This document shows, piece by piece, positions 33,905 through 43,212 of a stretch of 64,000 bases of DNA (positions are counted from its first letter, which is position 1; each line of letters opens with the position of its first letter). Under the pieces are notes generated by a model. The model saw only the letters and a program-made list of their open reading frames with translations, did not search any database and had not been told where the DNA came from. This DNA is from Amoebidium appalachense (Eukaryota; Ichthyosporea), in assembly GCA_963693365.1 (NCBI GenBank), contig CAVNZM010000012.1:5642001-5706000 (forward strand). Reading direction: 5' to 3'. The position numbers and the translations under genes were made by a program.

Positions 33905-34571
33905 ATGACCCCTCCTCCTGCTCTGGTCGCCAAGGGGGCCGCTCTCCTCGAAACGCTTTTGGAGATCTCTACCGATGCTGACGACGCAAGCCTCAAAAGT
34001 CTGGCCGTTTTGCAGTCCAACGCCCTCCCCTGGAACAGCCTGCCGGCAGAAACCGTCAACAGTGTGATTTCTTTCAGCCCTCAAGGCGCGCTCGGTGGCT
34101 TTTGATGACCCTGAGATGGTCGGTTGGAAAGTCACCGACCAGCTGCACTTGCTCTGTCGCACTCCTCGCAGCGGACGTGCCTTCCCCCCACCTGGGTCGC
34201 CCTCTCCCCAGCATCGTTCTAACGGTGTAGACGTCCAAGAGCAGCTGCAGGCGCTTTCTGTCCAAGTACAAGCCCTCTCTGTTGCCCAGTCTGGTCGCCC
34301 CAAGAAGCCCTCTGCCGGCGGCCTCCTGAGCTCGCTGTCTGCGCGGCCAAAGGGCAAGGAGCCTGTCCATGTGTCTGACACCGGCAGTGAAGACACCCCA
34401 TTGTCGAGTGAGGATTCTTCTTCCAGCAGCAATGGCTACGGTCGTTCCTCTCGCAGCCGTCGTTCCTCTGGCCGTTCCAAACTCAATTCCAGCCGTTACC
34501 TGCTCTCCAGCGGCGCCAAAGTCAACCTGCGCGTCAAAGAACGTCTGGCCCCTTCCTACTCAAGAGCACCT
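33905..34571 (+). pseudogene. DK-1 gag, 5' two-thirds
   Basis: Gag starts at the ATG of MTPPPALVAKGAALL and runs through SNALPWNSLPAETVNSV. An indel near 34070 (GATTTCTTTCAGCCC) then shifts frame. The rest (DDPEMVGWKVTDQLHLLC, acidic Ser and basic Arg/Ser segments, KVNLRVKERLAPSY) is readable in a second frame. It is cut in the KSTLADQ region and fused to inverted YR. Confidence 0.87.
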
Positions 34572-34838
34572 TGGCCTGCAAACACCGGCGGAGGGAGGCA
34601 TGCGATCTCCACCGACCACACAGAGCAATCGTCTCTACTGAAACACCCCTGACGTAGTCTCTCGAGGCACCACCAGGGCGAAGACTGTGAAGATGGAACC
34701 CATACTCGTTGAGGCCGAGGGAGTCACATGCCGCTTGGAACTTGGCACGCAGAACATCATACGAGAAAGGAAACAGCCGCGCAGAAGGGGGGGCACCACG
34801 GAACCAGAAAGACAGGATGGTCAACAGGGATGGATCGG
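34572..34838 (-). pseudogene. DK-1 tyrosine recombinase, internal fragment
   Basis: The fragment spans TDPSLLTILSFWFRGAPP to SHASLRRCLQA. The active-site region reads HSLRPGGASRDY and the nucleophile Tyr position is Cys (RRCLQA), so it is decayed as well as truncated. Confidence 0.85.
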
Positions 34839-35028
34839 TCTCAGCAGTCTGCACAGCCAGCAGACGGCGCACACCAACTTCCACAGCAGGCGACTCCTTG
34901 CGGGCCTTAGGGTCGGCAGCCAGCAGCAGCTCCAGCATACGGGCAAGCGTCAGAGCCTCCTGTTTGTTCCGGTAGCTGACCCAATCCGCCGCGTGGACAC
35001 CCGCAGTGACCGAAGCCTGGTCAGCCAA
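34839..35028 (-). pseudogene. DK-1 gag fragment
   Basis: This is an inverted gag piece (ADQASVTAGVHAADWVSYRN to RRLLAVQTA). It is split at 35028 by a solo A-B2 unit; the other side is at 35721. Confidence 0.82.
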
Positions 35029-35720
35029 TATTAAGTTTGTGAACGTGTTTTTTTTGCAGGAGAATTAGATAGCCCCGTTGGAGTGAAATTGTGTGTTGCG
35101 AGTGTGCTGTAAATTTCTTGGTAGTATAATGCTGTAGGCCATGGTGTGTTTGATGTGTGTGCAAAGTTTCAGGCTGCTAGCATTTTTATTTAGGGAGCTG
35201 TAGCTGTTTTTATGTTCTGTGGGATATGCCATATGGATATATTGATGAGTTTGAGTTATATCTAGTCCGAAATGGGCGGCAATCGATTTGGTCTTTATGA
35301 TCTAGGGGTTTTAGCCACTTGTGAAAATTTTTCATTGGTTGATGTGCAGCAAAAATTCCATTTTGGTAGATTTCATGGATTTGATAGGTTCTAAGTCATT
35401 TCTTCATATTTCCATAGGCAAAAATGTGGGCCGCGCTCTATAATGAGCTTGCGCGACCCCAGGGAGGTCAGTTGCGGCGCTACTGAGCGCGTTTAGGTCT
35501 CTTTAGGCCCAATTTTTTTAGCTGAGTTTTTGCCCACCCACCACACCCTTTGCCTATTTAGGCACTAGGCTACGTTTTTTGAGCATGTTTCTGTATGACA
35601 TTTGTCATTCTTTTCATTGCTCCTGTGGAGCACACCTGTGCCTTCTTGTGAGATTGATCCACAGGCACCGGCTCATGTATCCCCTTGCTGGGGCTGGTAA
35701 AGACGACGTTGGCATAAGAA
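35029..35720 (+). mobile_element. Solo A-B2 unit of DK-1 inserted in gag
   Basis: This 692-bp unit consists of A (35029-35532) and B2 (35533-35720). Flanks GTCAGCCAA and GATGCTCTTGAGG rejoin to the gag sequence of other copies without duplicated bases, apart from one substitution. It is an insertion independent of those at 2154, 9621 and 41637. Confidence 0.87.
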
Positions 35721-35795
35721 GATGCTCTTGAGGTAGGAAGGGGCCAGATGTTCAAAGAACGTCTGGGCCAGATGTTCAAAGAACGTCTGGCCCCT
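35721..35795 (-). pseudogene. DK-1 gag remnant with fold-back repeats
   Basis: This continues the inverted gag, then flips strand several times: GGGGCCAGATGTTC, AAAGAACGTCTGG, CCAGATGTTC and AAAGAACGTCTGGCCCC follow each other. These are both strands of the KERLAP codons. Confidence 0.7.
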
Positions 35796-35851
35796 TCATC
35801 GGCTCATGTATTCCCTTGCTGGGGCTGGTAAAGACGACGTTGGCATAAGAA
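35796..35851 (+). mobile_element. DK-1 B2 3'-end fragment
   Basis: This is the last 56 or so bases of B2, ending GGCATAAGAA and abutting YR codons (ATGCCATTGATCC). It is the 3' end of an insertion whose remainder is lost. Confidence 0.72.
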
Positions 35852-36095
35852 ATGCCATTGATCCATCGCGTGGCCAGCGTCAACGCTGTGTCAACACAGC
35901 TGCCGACATCAAGCATTTCATGCCACGCCTGGGTCCACACCTGCAGGCCGCCCAACGAAGCCTGCAGGGCTGGAACCGGCTTGTTCCAGCAAAGACCACG
36001 CCCCCGCTTCCGTTTTCTTTGGTCCTTGTCATTGGCCATCATTTATATTTTAAAATTGGCCCCTTGTTTGGTATTGCTGTTTTGCTTGGATTTGA
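35852..36095 (+). pseudogene. DK-1 tyrosine recombinase fragment
   Basis: This is a YR N-terminal segment on the plus strand: AIDPSRGQRQRCVNTAADIK through PLFGIAVLLGFEC. It ends at an unrelated sequence near 36096, before the first catalytic Arg. Confidence 0.83.
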
Positions 36096-36172
36096 GTGTT
36101 GCCGTTATGCCGATTTGCCGTTATGCTCAGCAAAGTCCCTTGCAGACCTGAGAACTTCAGCACGAGAAACCC

Positions 36173-36511
36173 CTAACCCCCTCCCAGCCAGGAACACCAG
36201 CCCACTAGCAAGGCCAATCCCTCATCTGCTGTTAGAATGGGCTTAGGGCCCGGTGTCTTGTTTCCATACTCAGGGTCTTTTGCGTGTCTGTAGAGGGTTG
36301 CAATGGAAAAGCCAGTGGTTGCAGCTACTTCGGCAACCCGTTGCTTGACTGAGCTTCTCTTCTTTAGCTGTCTAGTTGCCTGTTCCATGAACATGAGATA
36401 ATACTTGGGCCCGTACTTGTAACCCTGCTTTATTACACTAGGTTCACTGCGGGTGGGCCCTTTTTTGCGAAGCTCTGGCATAGGCTTGTTTTTTTGGGGA
36501 ACCTTTGCCAT
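36173..36511 (-). pseudogene. Pogo-like transposase N-terminus (tentative)
   Basis: This 112-codon frame has a helix-turn-helix-like segment (SVKQRVAEVAATTGFSIATLYRHAKDP shortened here to its core TGFSIATLYRHAKD). A PGPKPILTADEGLALLVGW stretch follows. That order, an N-terminal HTH then a GRPxxLTxxEExxLVxW-type linker, is common in pogo/Tigger and CENP-B-like transposases. No DDE catalytic domain follows, so it is truncated. No terminal inverted repeats were found in 36096-36957. It could instead be a domesticated or unrelated HTH protein exon. Confidence 0.4.
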
Positions 36512-36957
36512 TTCCTGACACGCAGTTAAAACAGTGCTGTACTATGCATACTAGTGTTGTGGTCAACTATGAAGGCCAACGCTATCCCGAGCATCACGTG
36601 CTCACACAGCTACCTACCCCTACAATATTACACCCAAAACAAAGGCCCAAGCTACTCAAAAACACCTATTCAGTTGAAAAGAAAGTGTTTGTGCCCGTTT
36701 ATTATGTAGAAAACATGTCCAAAGGGTTTCGACCCGCAGCTCATGAGAGCTCACATTTCACGTTCTGGGTATCGGAGAAGCGCCGTTTTTTTTTCCGTTG
36801 CAGGTCTGAGTGTCAGTAACCGCCCCACCCAATTCCCCGCGCATATTCAAAATAACCAATGAGAAAAAAACGCATGAAGAAAGAAAATAACCAAGTATGG
36901 GATCATAAGTTTCTCACGATATATCGGTCTCTCAAGATTCGTAGGATTGCCCCTACA
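36512..36957. other. Unassigned DNA upstream of the pogo-like frame
   Basis: No homology to the DK repeats is visible here. It could be the 5' region of the transposon whose N-terminus is at 36173-36511. A plus-strand open frame of 104 codons overlaps it but shows no recognisable motif. Confidence 0.3.
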
Positions 36958-37357
36958 CCATATGGATATATTGATGAGTGTGAGTTATATCTAGTCCGAA
37001 ATGGGCGGCAATTGATTTGGTCTTTGTGATCTAGGGGTTTTAGCCACTTGTGAAAATTTTCATTGGTTGAGGTGCAGCAAAAATTCCATTTTGGTAGATT
37101 TCATGGATTTGATAGATAGGTTCTAAGTCATTTCTTCATATTTCCAGAAGCAAAAATGTCGGCCGCGCTATATAATGAGCTTGCGCGGCCCCAGGCAGAT
37201 CAGTTGAGGCGCTACTGAGCGCGTTTAGGTCTCTCTAGGCCCAATTTTTTAGCTAAGTTTTTGCAACTCTAGTCCCCGTTTTTCGCGCTGTTTTTCGTTT
37301 TTTCTCTAGTTTTTCTCATTTTTTCTAGTTTCTAGTTTCATCTAGTTTTTTTTTTTT
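36958..37357 (+). mobile_element. DK-1 A repeat (5'-truncated) and leader
   Basis: A starts in its middle (CCATATGGATATATTG) and continues to the leader, which ends in a T-run (TCTAGTTTTTTTTTTT). Confidence 0.8.
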
Positions 37358-37503
37358 CCTGAGGATTCCACAGCTATGCCACGACATGTCTTTCCCCCCT
37401 CTGATTTGTTTCCTGTTCCGGCCATTCCTGTGCCGGACCGTTCTGGGAAAGACCGTTTACGGAGTTGTCGGAAACGTTTGTCTCACCGCCTGAAGGGGTT
37501 ATA
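37358..37503 (+). pseudogene. DK-1 pol N-terminal fragment
   Basis: The leader is joined to pol codons near its start (GGATTCCACAGCTATGCCAC), skipping gag. About 45 codons are recognisable with several indels before another A-tail begins. Confidence 0.78.
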
Positions 37504-37707
37504 GGAGTCAGTTGCGGCGCTACTGAGCGCGTTTAGGTCTCTTTAGGCCCCATTTTTTAGCTAAGTTTTTTGAAACTCTAGTCCCCGTTTTTCGCGCTGT
37601 TGTTCGTTTTTTCTCTAGTTGTTTTTGCCCAGGAGCGCGCGCATAGCTTCGGCAGCATCTGGTAAAAGTTTTGCGTGCGCACCGTTGCGTTTTAGCTGGG
37701 TTTCGGA
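37504..37707 (+). mobile_element. DK-1 A-tail and leader fragment
   Basis: This is the end of A (GTTGCGGCGCTACTGAGCGCG) and the first part of the leader. It stops at TTTCGGA, where the near-full element begins. Confidence 0.78.
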
Positions 37708-38210
37708 TATTTAGTTTGTAAACGTGTTTTCTTTGCAGAAGAATTAGATAGCCCCGTTGGAGTGCAATTGTGTGTTGCTAGTGTGCTGTAAAATTCGTAG
37801 TAGTAGCATGTTGTAGGCCTTGGTGTGTTTGGTGTGTGTGCAGAGTTTCAGGCTGCAAGCATTTTAATTTAGGGAGCTGTAGCTGTTTTTATGAACTGTG
37901 GGATATGCCATATGGATATATTGATGAGTTTGAGTTATATCTAGTCTGAAATGGGCGGTAATTGATTTGGTCTTTGTGATCTAGGGGTTTTAGCCACTTG
38001 TGAAAAATTTTCATTGGTTGATGTGCAGCAAAAATTCCATTTTGGTAGATTTCATGGATTTGATAGGTTTTAAGTCATTTCTTCATATTTCCATAGGCAA
38101 AAATGTGGGCCGCGCTATATAATGAGCTTGCGCGGCCCCAGGGAGGTCAGTTGCGGCGCTACTGAGCGCGTTTAGGTCTCTTTAGGCCCAATTTTTTAGC
38201 TAAGTTTTGC
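37708..38210 (+). repeat. A1 direct repeat
   Basis: This is the 5' terminal repeat and matches A2 at 43303-43811. It opens with the arm TGTAAACGT and a conserved TTTTCTTTGCAG and contains the hairpin at 38107-38138. It presumably holds the promoter. Confidence 0.9.
38107..38138 (+). promoter_or_regulatory. Perfect 9-bp inverted repeat with TATATAA loop
   Basis: The arms GGGCCGCGC and GCGCGGCCC are separated by 14 bases containing TATATAATGAG. The same structure occurs in the other A copies, some with CTATAATG. It could be a TATA-type promoter element or an RNA stem-loop; which one is inference. Confidence 0.5.
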
Positions 38211-38436
38211 AACTCTAGTCCCCGTTTTTCGCGCTGTTGTTCGTTTTTTCTCTAGTTTGTTTTGCACAGGAGCGCGCGCTTAGATTAGGCAGCATCTCAT
38301 AAGAGTTTTGCGTGCGCGCGGCTGCGTTTTAGCTGGTTTTCGGACGTTTTTTGCGGTGTCGGTTTTCCCGCGTTTTTGCATTTTCCAGTCTTCGTTTTCA
38401 AGTTTTCGTGCTCTAGTCTGGTTTGTGAGCATTGCA
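38211..38436 (+). other. DK-1 5' leader
   Basis: A non-coding, T-rich leader runs between A1 and the gag ATG. An upstream in-frame Met at 38308 exists. The conserved start is at 38437, because codons upstream are not conserved as protein among copies. Confidence 0.7.
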
Positions 38437-39492
38437 ATGGCCCCTCCTCCTACTCTGGTCGCCAAGGGGGCCGCTCTCCTCGAAAAGCTTTTGGAGATCT
38501 CTACCAATGCGGACGCCGCAAGTCTCAAAAGATTCGCCGTTTTGCAGTCCAACGCCCTCCCCTGGAACAGCCTGCCGGCAGAAACCGTCAACAGTGTGGT
38601 TTCAGCCATCAAGGCGCGCTCGGTGGCTTTCGATGACCCTGAGATGGTCGGTTGGAAAGTCACCGACCAGCTGCACTTGCTCTGTCGCACTCCTCGCAGC
38701 GGCCGTGCCTCCCCCCCACCTGGGTCGCCCTCTCCCCAGCGGCGTTCTGACGGTGTAGACGTCCAAGAGCAGCTGCAGGCGCTTTCTGCCCAAGTGCAAG
38801 CCCTCTCTGTTGCCCAGTCTGGTCGCCCCAAGAAGCCCTCTGCCGGCGGCCTGCTGAGCACGCTGTCTGCGCGGCCAAAGGGCAAGGAGCCTGTCCATGT
38901 GTCTGACACCGGCAGTGAAGACACCCCATTGTCGAGTGAGGATTCTGATTCCAGCAGCAGTGGCTACGGTCGTTCCTCTCGCAGCCGTCGTTCCTCTGGC
39001 CGTTCCAAACCCAACCCCAGCCGTTACCTGCTCTTCAGCGGCGCCAAAGTCAACCTGGGCGTCAAAGAACGTCTGGCCCCTTCTTCCCTCAAGAGCACCT
39101 TGGCTGACCAGGCCTCGGTCACTGCGGTTGTCCACGCGGCGGATTGGGTCAGCTACCGCAACAAACGGGAGGCTCTGACGCTTGCCCGTATGCTGGATCT
39201 GCTGCTGGCCGCCGACCCTAAGGCCCGCAAGGAGTCACCTGCTGTGGAAGTTGGTGTGCGCCGTCTGCTGGCTGTGCAGACTGCTGATAAGTCCAACGGG
39301 GACTGGGCTGTTGCAGAGCAGTTTGAAGAGCTCCCTGCGCGCAGCCTGCCCCTGCCCCCTGCCTTGGCCACCCGGGCTGTTCGTCAAGCCAAGACCCTCG
39401 CCGAAGTCACCCGGGCTCGGCGCGGTCCCGGCAGCGCCCCATCCGGGGCCGGTCCATCGACCCCTCCGGGGACCGGTGGGCACAGGGCCTAA
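38437..39492 (+). CDS. gag: DK-1 Gag, intact
   Basis: This is a 351-aa Gag-like protein, the only intact DK-1 gag in the window. It starts MAPPPTLVAKGAALLEKLLE. Residues 30-90 or so (NALPWNSLPAETVNSVV, DDPEMVGWKVTDQLHLLC) are predicted helical. A Gln-rich coiled segment (VQEQLQALSAQVQAL) follows, then an acidic Ser cluster and a basic Arg/Ser patch (SRSRRSSGRSK). The conserved core is KERLAPSSLKSTLADQASV and the tail is Gly/Pro-rich (PSTPPGTGGHRA). No CCHC knuckle is seen, so the Arg/Ser patch may bind RNA. The start was chosen because all copies conserve it. The function as Gag is inferred from its position before pol. Confidence 0.85.
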   Translation: MAPPPTLVAKGAALLEKLLEISTNADAASLKRFAVLQSNALPWNSLPAETVNSVVSAIKARSVAFDDPEMVGWKVTDQLHLLCRTPRSGRASPPPGSPSPQRRSDGVDVQEQLQALSAQVQALSVAQSGRPKKPSAGGLLSTLSARPKGKEPVHVSDTGSEDTPLSSEDSDSSSSGYGRSSRSRRSSGRSKPNPSRYLLFSGAKVNLGVKERLAPSSLKSTLADQASVTAVVHAADWVSYRNKREALTLARMLDLLLAADPKARKESPAVEVGVRRLLAVQTADKSNGDWAVAEQFEELPARSLPLPPALATRAVRQAKTLAEVTRARRGPGSAPSGAGPSTPPGTGGHRA

Positions 39493-39569
39493 ACGGCCCT
39501 TTGGGGGTTCGGCACGCGGTTCTGTATATTATTTTCTTGTGGTTTCCTGCCACGTGCCCTTGATTAAAT

Positions 39570-41628
39570 ATGCCCCCTAATTTTTCTAAGGATTCCACAG
39601 CTATGTCACGTCATGTCTTTGCCGCCTCTGATTTGTTTCCTGCTCCGGCCATTCCTGTGCCGGACCGTTCTGGACAAGCCCGTCTACGGAGTCAACGCCG
39701 TCGGCAACGTCTGTCTCACCGCCTGAAGGGGGTTACCTTGGCTAACCGTTGTCTTGGTGCCCTCGACGAGCTGTGGGCAGGCGGCCCTTGCCCATTCCCG
39801 ACCCGGTTGGTGAACAGTCACCACCATGCCCTGTGGACCTTTGTCCTTAGGGCCAGCTACGATGCTATACGCGGCGCGGGTGTCTACGACGCTCAGCCTG
39901 CGAGTAGTGTCTTGGCTGCATTCCCTGCGGCCTACCCTGTATTGACAGGATGGCTACCTCTCACGGCGGCAAATGCCGCTTTGCCACCCCCTGGGGTTGG
40001 AGCCACAGTGGACGTGTTGCAGTTTTTGTCTCCTACGCTGCCAGCCGTTTTTGGCCAACTGCGACGGCGGCCTTCTCAAGCCTGTTCCGCCGACGCCTGC
40101 AGAGCTGCGCCGCATCCGACCGGCGCATCACGTTCCCAGTGGGGAATACGGTCCCCTGCTTCTTCGGCTTCAAGACTGCGGCATGGTGCACTATTTCGAG
40201 GCGAAGGAAAAACCACTGGCCATCAATGGGCTGTTTGGGGTCCCCAAAGACACCAGAGCCCGCGTCATTTTTGACGGCCGCCGTGGCAACCTGTTCTTTG
40301 CCCGTGATCATCCTGCCCTCAAGGTGCACCTGCCCAACCCTGCCGATTTTGCCGATCTGTTTCTGGGGCCTGAGGATTGCCTCTATTTTGGCAAATCGGA
40401 CATGGACAAGCAGTTCCATCGTCTTCTTGCCCCGGAGTGGCTGCGGCGGTACTTCGGATTGCCGCCTGTGTCTTCGGAGGCTGTTGGCATTTCTGGGCCC
40501 GACCGGCTTGTGTACCCGGCCCTCAAGACCGTGCCCATGGGCTGGGTGCATTCTGTGCTTGTGGCTCAAGACGTCCATGGGCAGTTGGCTGACCGAGCCG
40601 GCATGCCCCGCATTGAGCGCCTCTGTGCGATAGTGCCGCGGCCTGTGGAGGCCACGCAGCATGCCCTGTATGTGGACGACTGTGGCTGGGTTGGCACAGA
40701 TGCCACCGCCATCAATCGTCAGCGTGAATCGTATCATGGCGTCACCGGCCCGGCTGGTCTTCCCTTCAATGTCAAGAAGGAGGTGGCTGCTGGTTCGTCA
40801 TCCTCTATGGTGCTGCTAGGCCTGGAAATGCATCGCTCTGGGATATTGCGCCCGTCTGGCGCTTCCGTGTGCTGTCTGGTGGCGGAAACCCAGGCCGTGT
40901 TGCGTCGTGGTGTCGTCACACAGCTCCGTTTGCAGCAGTTGCTTGGTGGTTGGGTGTGGGCGGCACTGCTGCAGCGTCCGCTTTTGTCGGTTCTGAGTGC
41001 CGTCTACAGTTTTGTGGAGCAGCTGGGGGGTCGGGAACAGCCCCTTCCCCCGCCCGTTGTGTGGGAGCTTCAGGCGATGTGTGCTTTGGCCCCTTTGATG
41101 CGTTGTGATTTGCGTTCTGGGTTTGCTAGCACCATGTTCTGCACTGATGCTTCCGTGTTGGGTGGTGCAGTGGTGTCCCGGGTGCTTCCAGCAACGCTTC
41201 TCCGTGAAGTACTGCCTCACTCCAACCGGCGTGGCCACTACAGCCAGCTGTCTGGTCCTGTGCACCAGCCAAGCCCGTCCGCCCCCCCGGCACCTATCCT
41301 GGCAGCTGTTGGTGGCCGGTGGACCACCAACATCAGTCATCGTTGGCGCCACTCCGACCACATCAACATTCTGGAGGGAGAAGCCTTGCTCCTGGGGCTT
41401 CGTCGATTAGGTCGGTCTACGGCTGCCCGGGGCTCCCGCTACCTTTGGGGCCTTGATTCGACGGCGCTGCTTGGGGCTGTTGCTAAGGGTCGTTCAGCAT
41501 CCCGACACCTTAACCGTGCATGCCGCCAGGTGGCTGCCTACACACTTGCCCTCGACATTCGTTTGTATTGTGTGTGGCTGCCGTCAGCCCACAATCCTGC
41601 AGATGGTCCCTCGCGGTTTTCTGGCTGA
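39570..41628 (+). pseudogene. pol: DK-1 Pol: reverse transcriptase and RNase H, one frameshift
   Basis: Pol starts MPPNFSKDSTAMSRHV, 77 nt after gag in another frame. An extra C near 40041 shifts the frame. From there it is open for over 500 codons to TGA at 41626-41628, so little decay has occurred. RT: GKSDMDKQFHRLL (motif A), PMGWVHSVLVAQDVH (motif B), LYVDDCGWVG (motif C). RNase H: FCTDASVLGGAV, INILEGEALLLGL, GLDSTALLGAV and the typical DIRS-type ending LPSAHNPADGPSRFSG. It would copy element RNA into cDNA. The copy at 960-1430 shows the unshifted frame, so programmed frameshifting is unlikely. Confidence 0.92.
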
Positions 41629-43212
41629 AAAGGCCATTCTTATGCCAACGTCGTCTTTACCAGCCCCAGCAAGGGGATACATGAGCCGGTGCCTGTGGAT
41701 CAATCTCACAAGCAGGCACAGGTGTGCTCCACAGGAGCAATGAAAAGAATGACAAATGTCATACAGAAACATGCTCAAAAAACGTAGCCTAGTGCCTAAA
41801 TAGGCAAAGGGTGTGGTGGGTGGGCAAAAACTTAGCTAAAAAATTGGGCCTAAAGAGACCTAAACGCGCTCAGTAGCGCCGCAACTGACCTCCCTGGGGC
41901 CGCGCAAGCTCATTTTAGAGCGCGGCCCACATTTTTGCCTATGGAAATATGAAGAAATGACTTAGAACCTATCAAATCCATGAAATCTACCAAAATGGAA
42001 TTTTTGCTGCACATCAACCAATGAAAAATTTTCACAAGTGGCTAAAACCCCTAGATCATAAAGACCAAATCGATTGCCGCCCATTTCGGACTAGATATAA
42101 CTCAAACTCATCAATATATCCATATGGCATATCCCACAGAACATAAAAACAGCTACAGCTCCCTAAATAGAAATGCTAGCAGCCTGAAACTTTGCACACA
42201 CATCAAACACACCATGGCCTACAGCATTATACTACCACGAAGTTTACAGCACACTCGCAACACACAATGTCACTCCAACGGGGCTATCTAATTCTCCTGC
42301 AAAGAAAACACGTTTACAAACTTAATATAAAGCCCCCAACCCTCAAGGCCTACCGGGATGCTGTTGTTGAGTTCCTGGATTGGTTGCCCCCTGGCACCGT
42401 CACCAAGTCCCCCGCCGAACTGGACGACCTCCTGGTAAAGTATTTTGAGGAGTGTTATGCCATTGATCCATCGCGTGGCCAGCGTCAGCGCTGTGTCAAC
42501 ACAGCTGCCGGCATCAAGCATTTCATGCCATGCCTGGGTCCACGCCTGCAGGCCACCCAACGGAGCCTGCAGGGCTGGGACCGGCTTGTTCCAGCAAAGA
42601 CCACACCCCCGCCTCCGTTTTCATTGGTCCTCGTCATTGGATATCATTTGTATTCCAAAATTGGCCCCTTGTTTGGTATTGCTGTTTTGCTTGGATTTGA
42701 GTGCTATTTTCGTGTCAGTGAGCTACTTATGCTCATCCGTGCGGATCTTCTTTTGTCCAACGACCCCGTTCCCCACGACATGCTACCCAGTACAGGCGGC
42801 ATCCGCCCGGTCCAAATCAGTTTGTCCCCACCACCGATCCGTCACTGTTGCCCATCCTGTCTTTCTGGATCCGTGGTGCCCTTCTGCGCGGCTGTTTCCT
42901 TTTTCGTATGATGTTCTGCGTGCCAAGTTCCAAGCGGCATGTGACTCCTCGGCCTCAACGAGTATGGGTTCCATCTTCACAGTCTTCGCCATGGTGGTGC
43001 CTCGAGAGACTACGTCAGGGGTGTTGCGGCAGAGACGATTGCTCTGCGTGGTCGGTGGAGATCGCATGCCACCCTCCGCCGGTATGTGCAGGCCGGCCAG
43101 TCTCTTGTTCTTTCTATTCGGGTGCCTGCGTCGCTCCTTGCCTGGGCTGCAGCGCTGCGTCAGTCACCACGGCATGGTTCGTTCCTTCCCGTGCCAGAGA
43201 GGGAGTGGTTGA
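41603..43212 (+). pseudogene. DK-1 tyrosine recombinase, interrupted
   Basis: The YR frame opens at an ATG (41603) inside the end of pol, overlapping it by 26 nt (MVPRGFLA in uninterrupted copies). It is split at 41637 by a solo A-B2 and resumes at 42328 with KPPTLKAYRDAVVEFLDWL. CYFRVSELLMLIRADL holds the first catalytic Arg. A 16-nt deletion near 42808 and further indels disrupt the rest. HxxR is readable near 42975 in a shifted frame, and the stop after SRAR is mutated. It would circularise and integrate cDNA. Confidence 0.88.
41637..42327 (-). mobile_element. Solo A-B2 nested at the pol/YR overlap
   Basis: This is a 691-bp inverted unit, B2 then A. The empty site is seen in the uninterrupted copies near 8440-8470 (GGCTTTATAGCCTGG on the opposite strand). 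The unit sits between TTTA and TA of that site without duplication. It is younger than the host element. Confidence 0.9.

Larger units (their letters stand above)
23742..34016. repeat. 10.3 kb tandem unit, copy 3
   Basis: Third unit. It carries one extra G in a G-run near 24680 and a 41-bp deletion near 32575, which together explain the offset change from 10317 to 10318 and then 10277. Private substitutions occur near 24968, 25121 and 32203. Differences cluster near the right end (33717, 33951-33991), where it passes without a joint into continuing gag. Confidence 0.93.

Noticed and set aside
3108-34016. CRISPR-like or satellite array
   Set aside because: The unit is 10.3 kb of recognisable retrotransposon fragments, with no short regularly spaced repeats.
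36505-36819. A 104-codon plus-strand gene opposite the pogo-like frame
   Set aside because: No motif, no conservation that can be checked here, and it overlaps the start of the opposite-strand frame.
36096-36957. Terminal inverted repeats of a complete DNA transposon
   Set aside because: I compared both ends of the interval by eye and found no matching inverted ends; only the transposase N-terminus can be supported.
37708-38210. A repeats as ordinary LTRs
   Set aside because: No TG...CA ends, no visible primer-binding or polypurine sites, no target duplications and no integrase; A2 is followed by B2 rather than being terminal.
40030-40050. Programmed frameshift in DK-1 pol
   Set aside because: Another copy (960-1430) reads through without a shift, and the two shifted copies go in opposite directions, so mutation is simpler.
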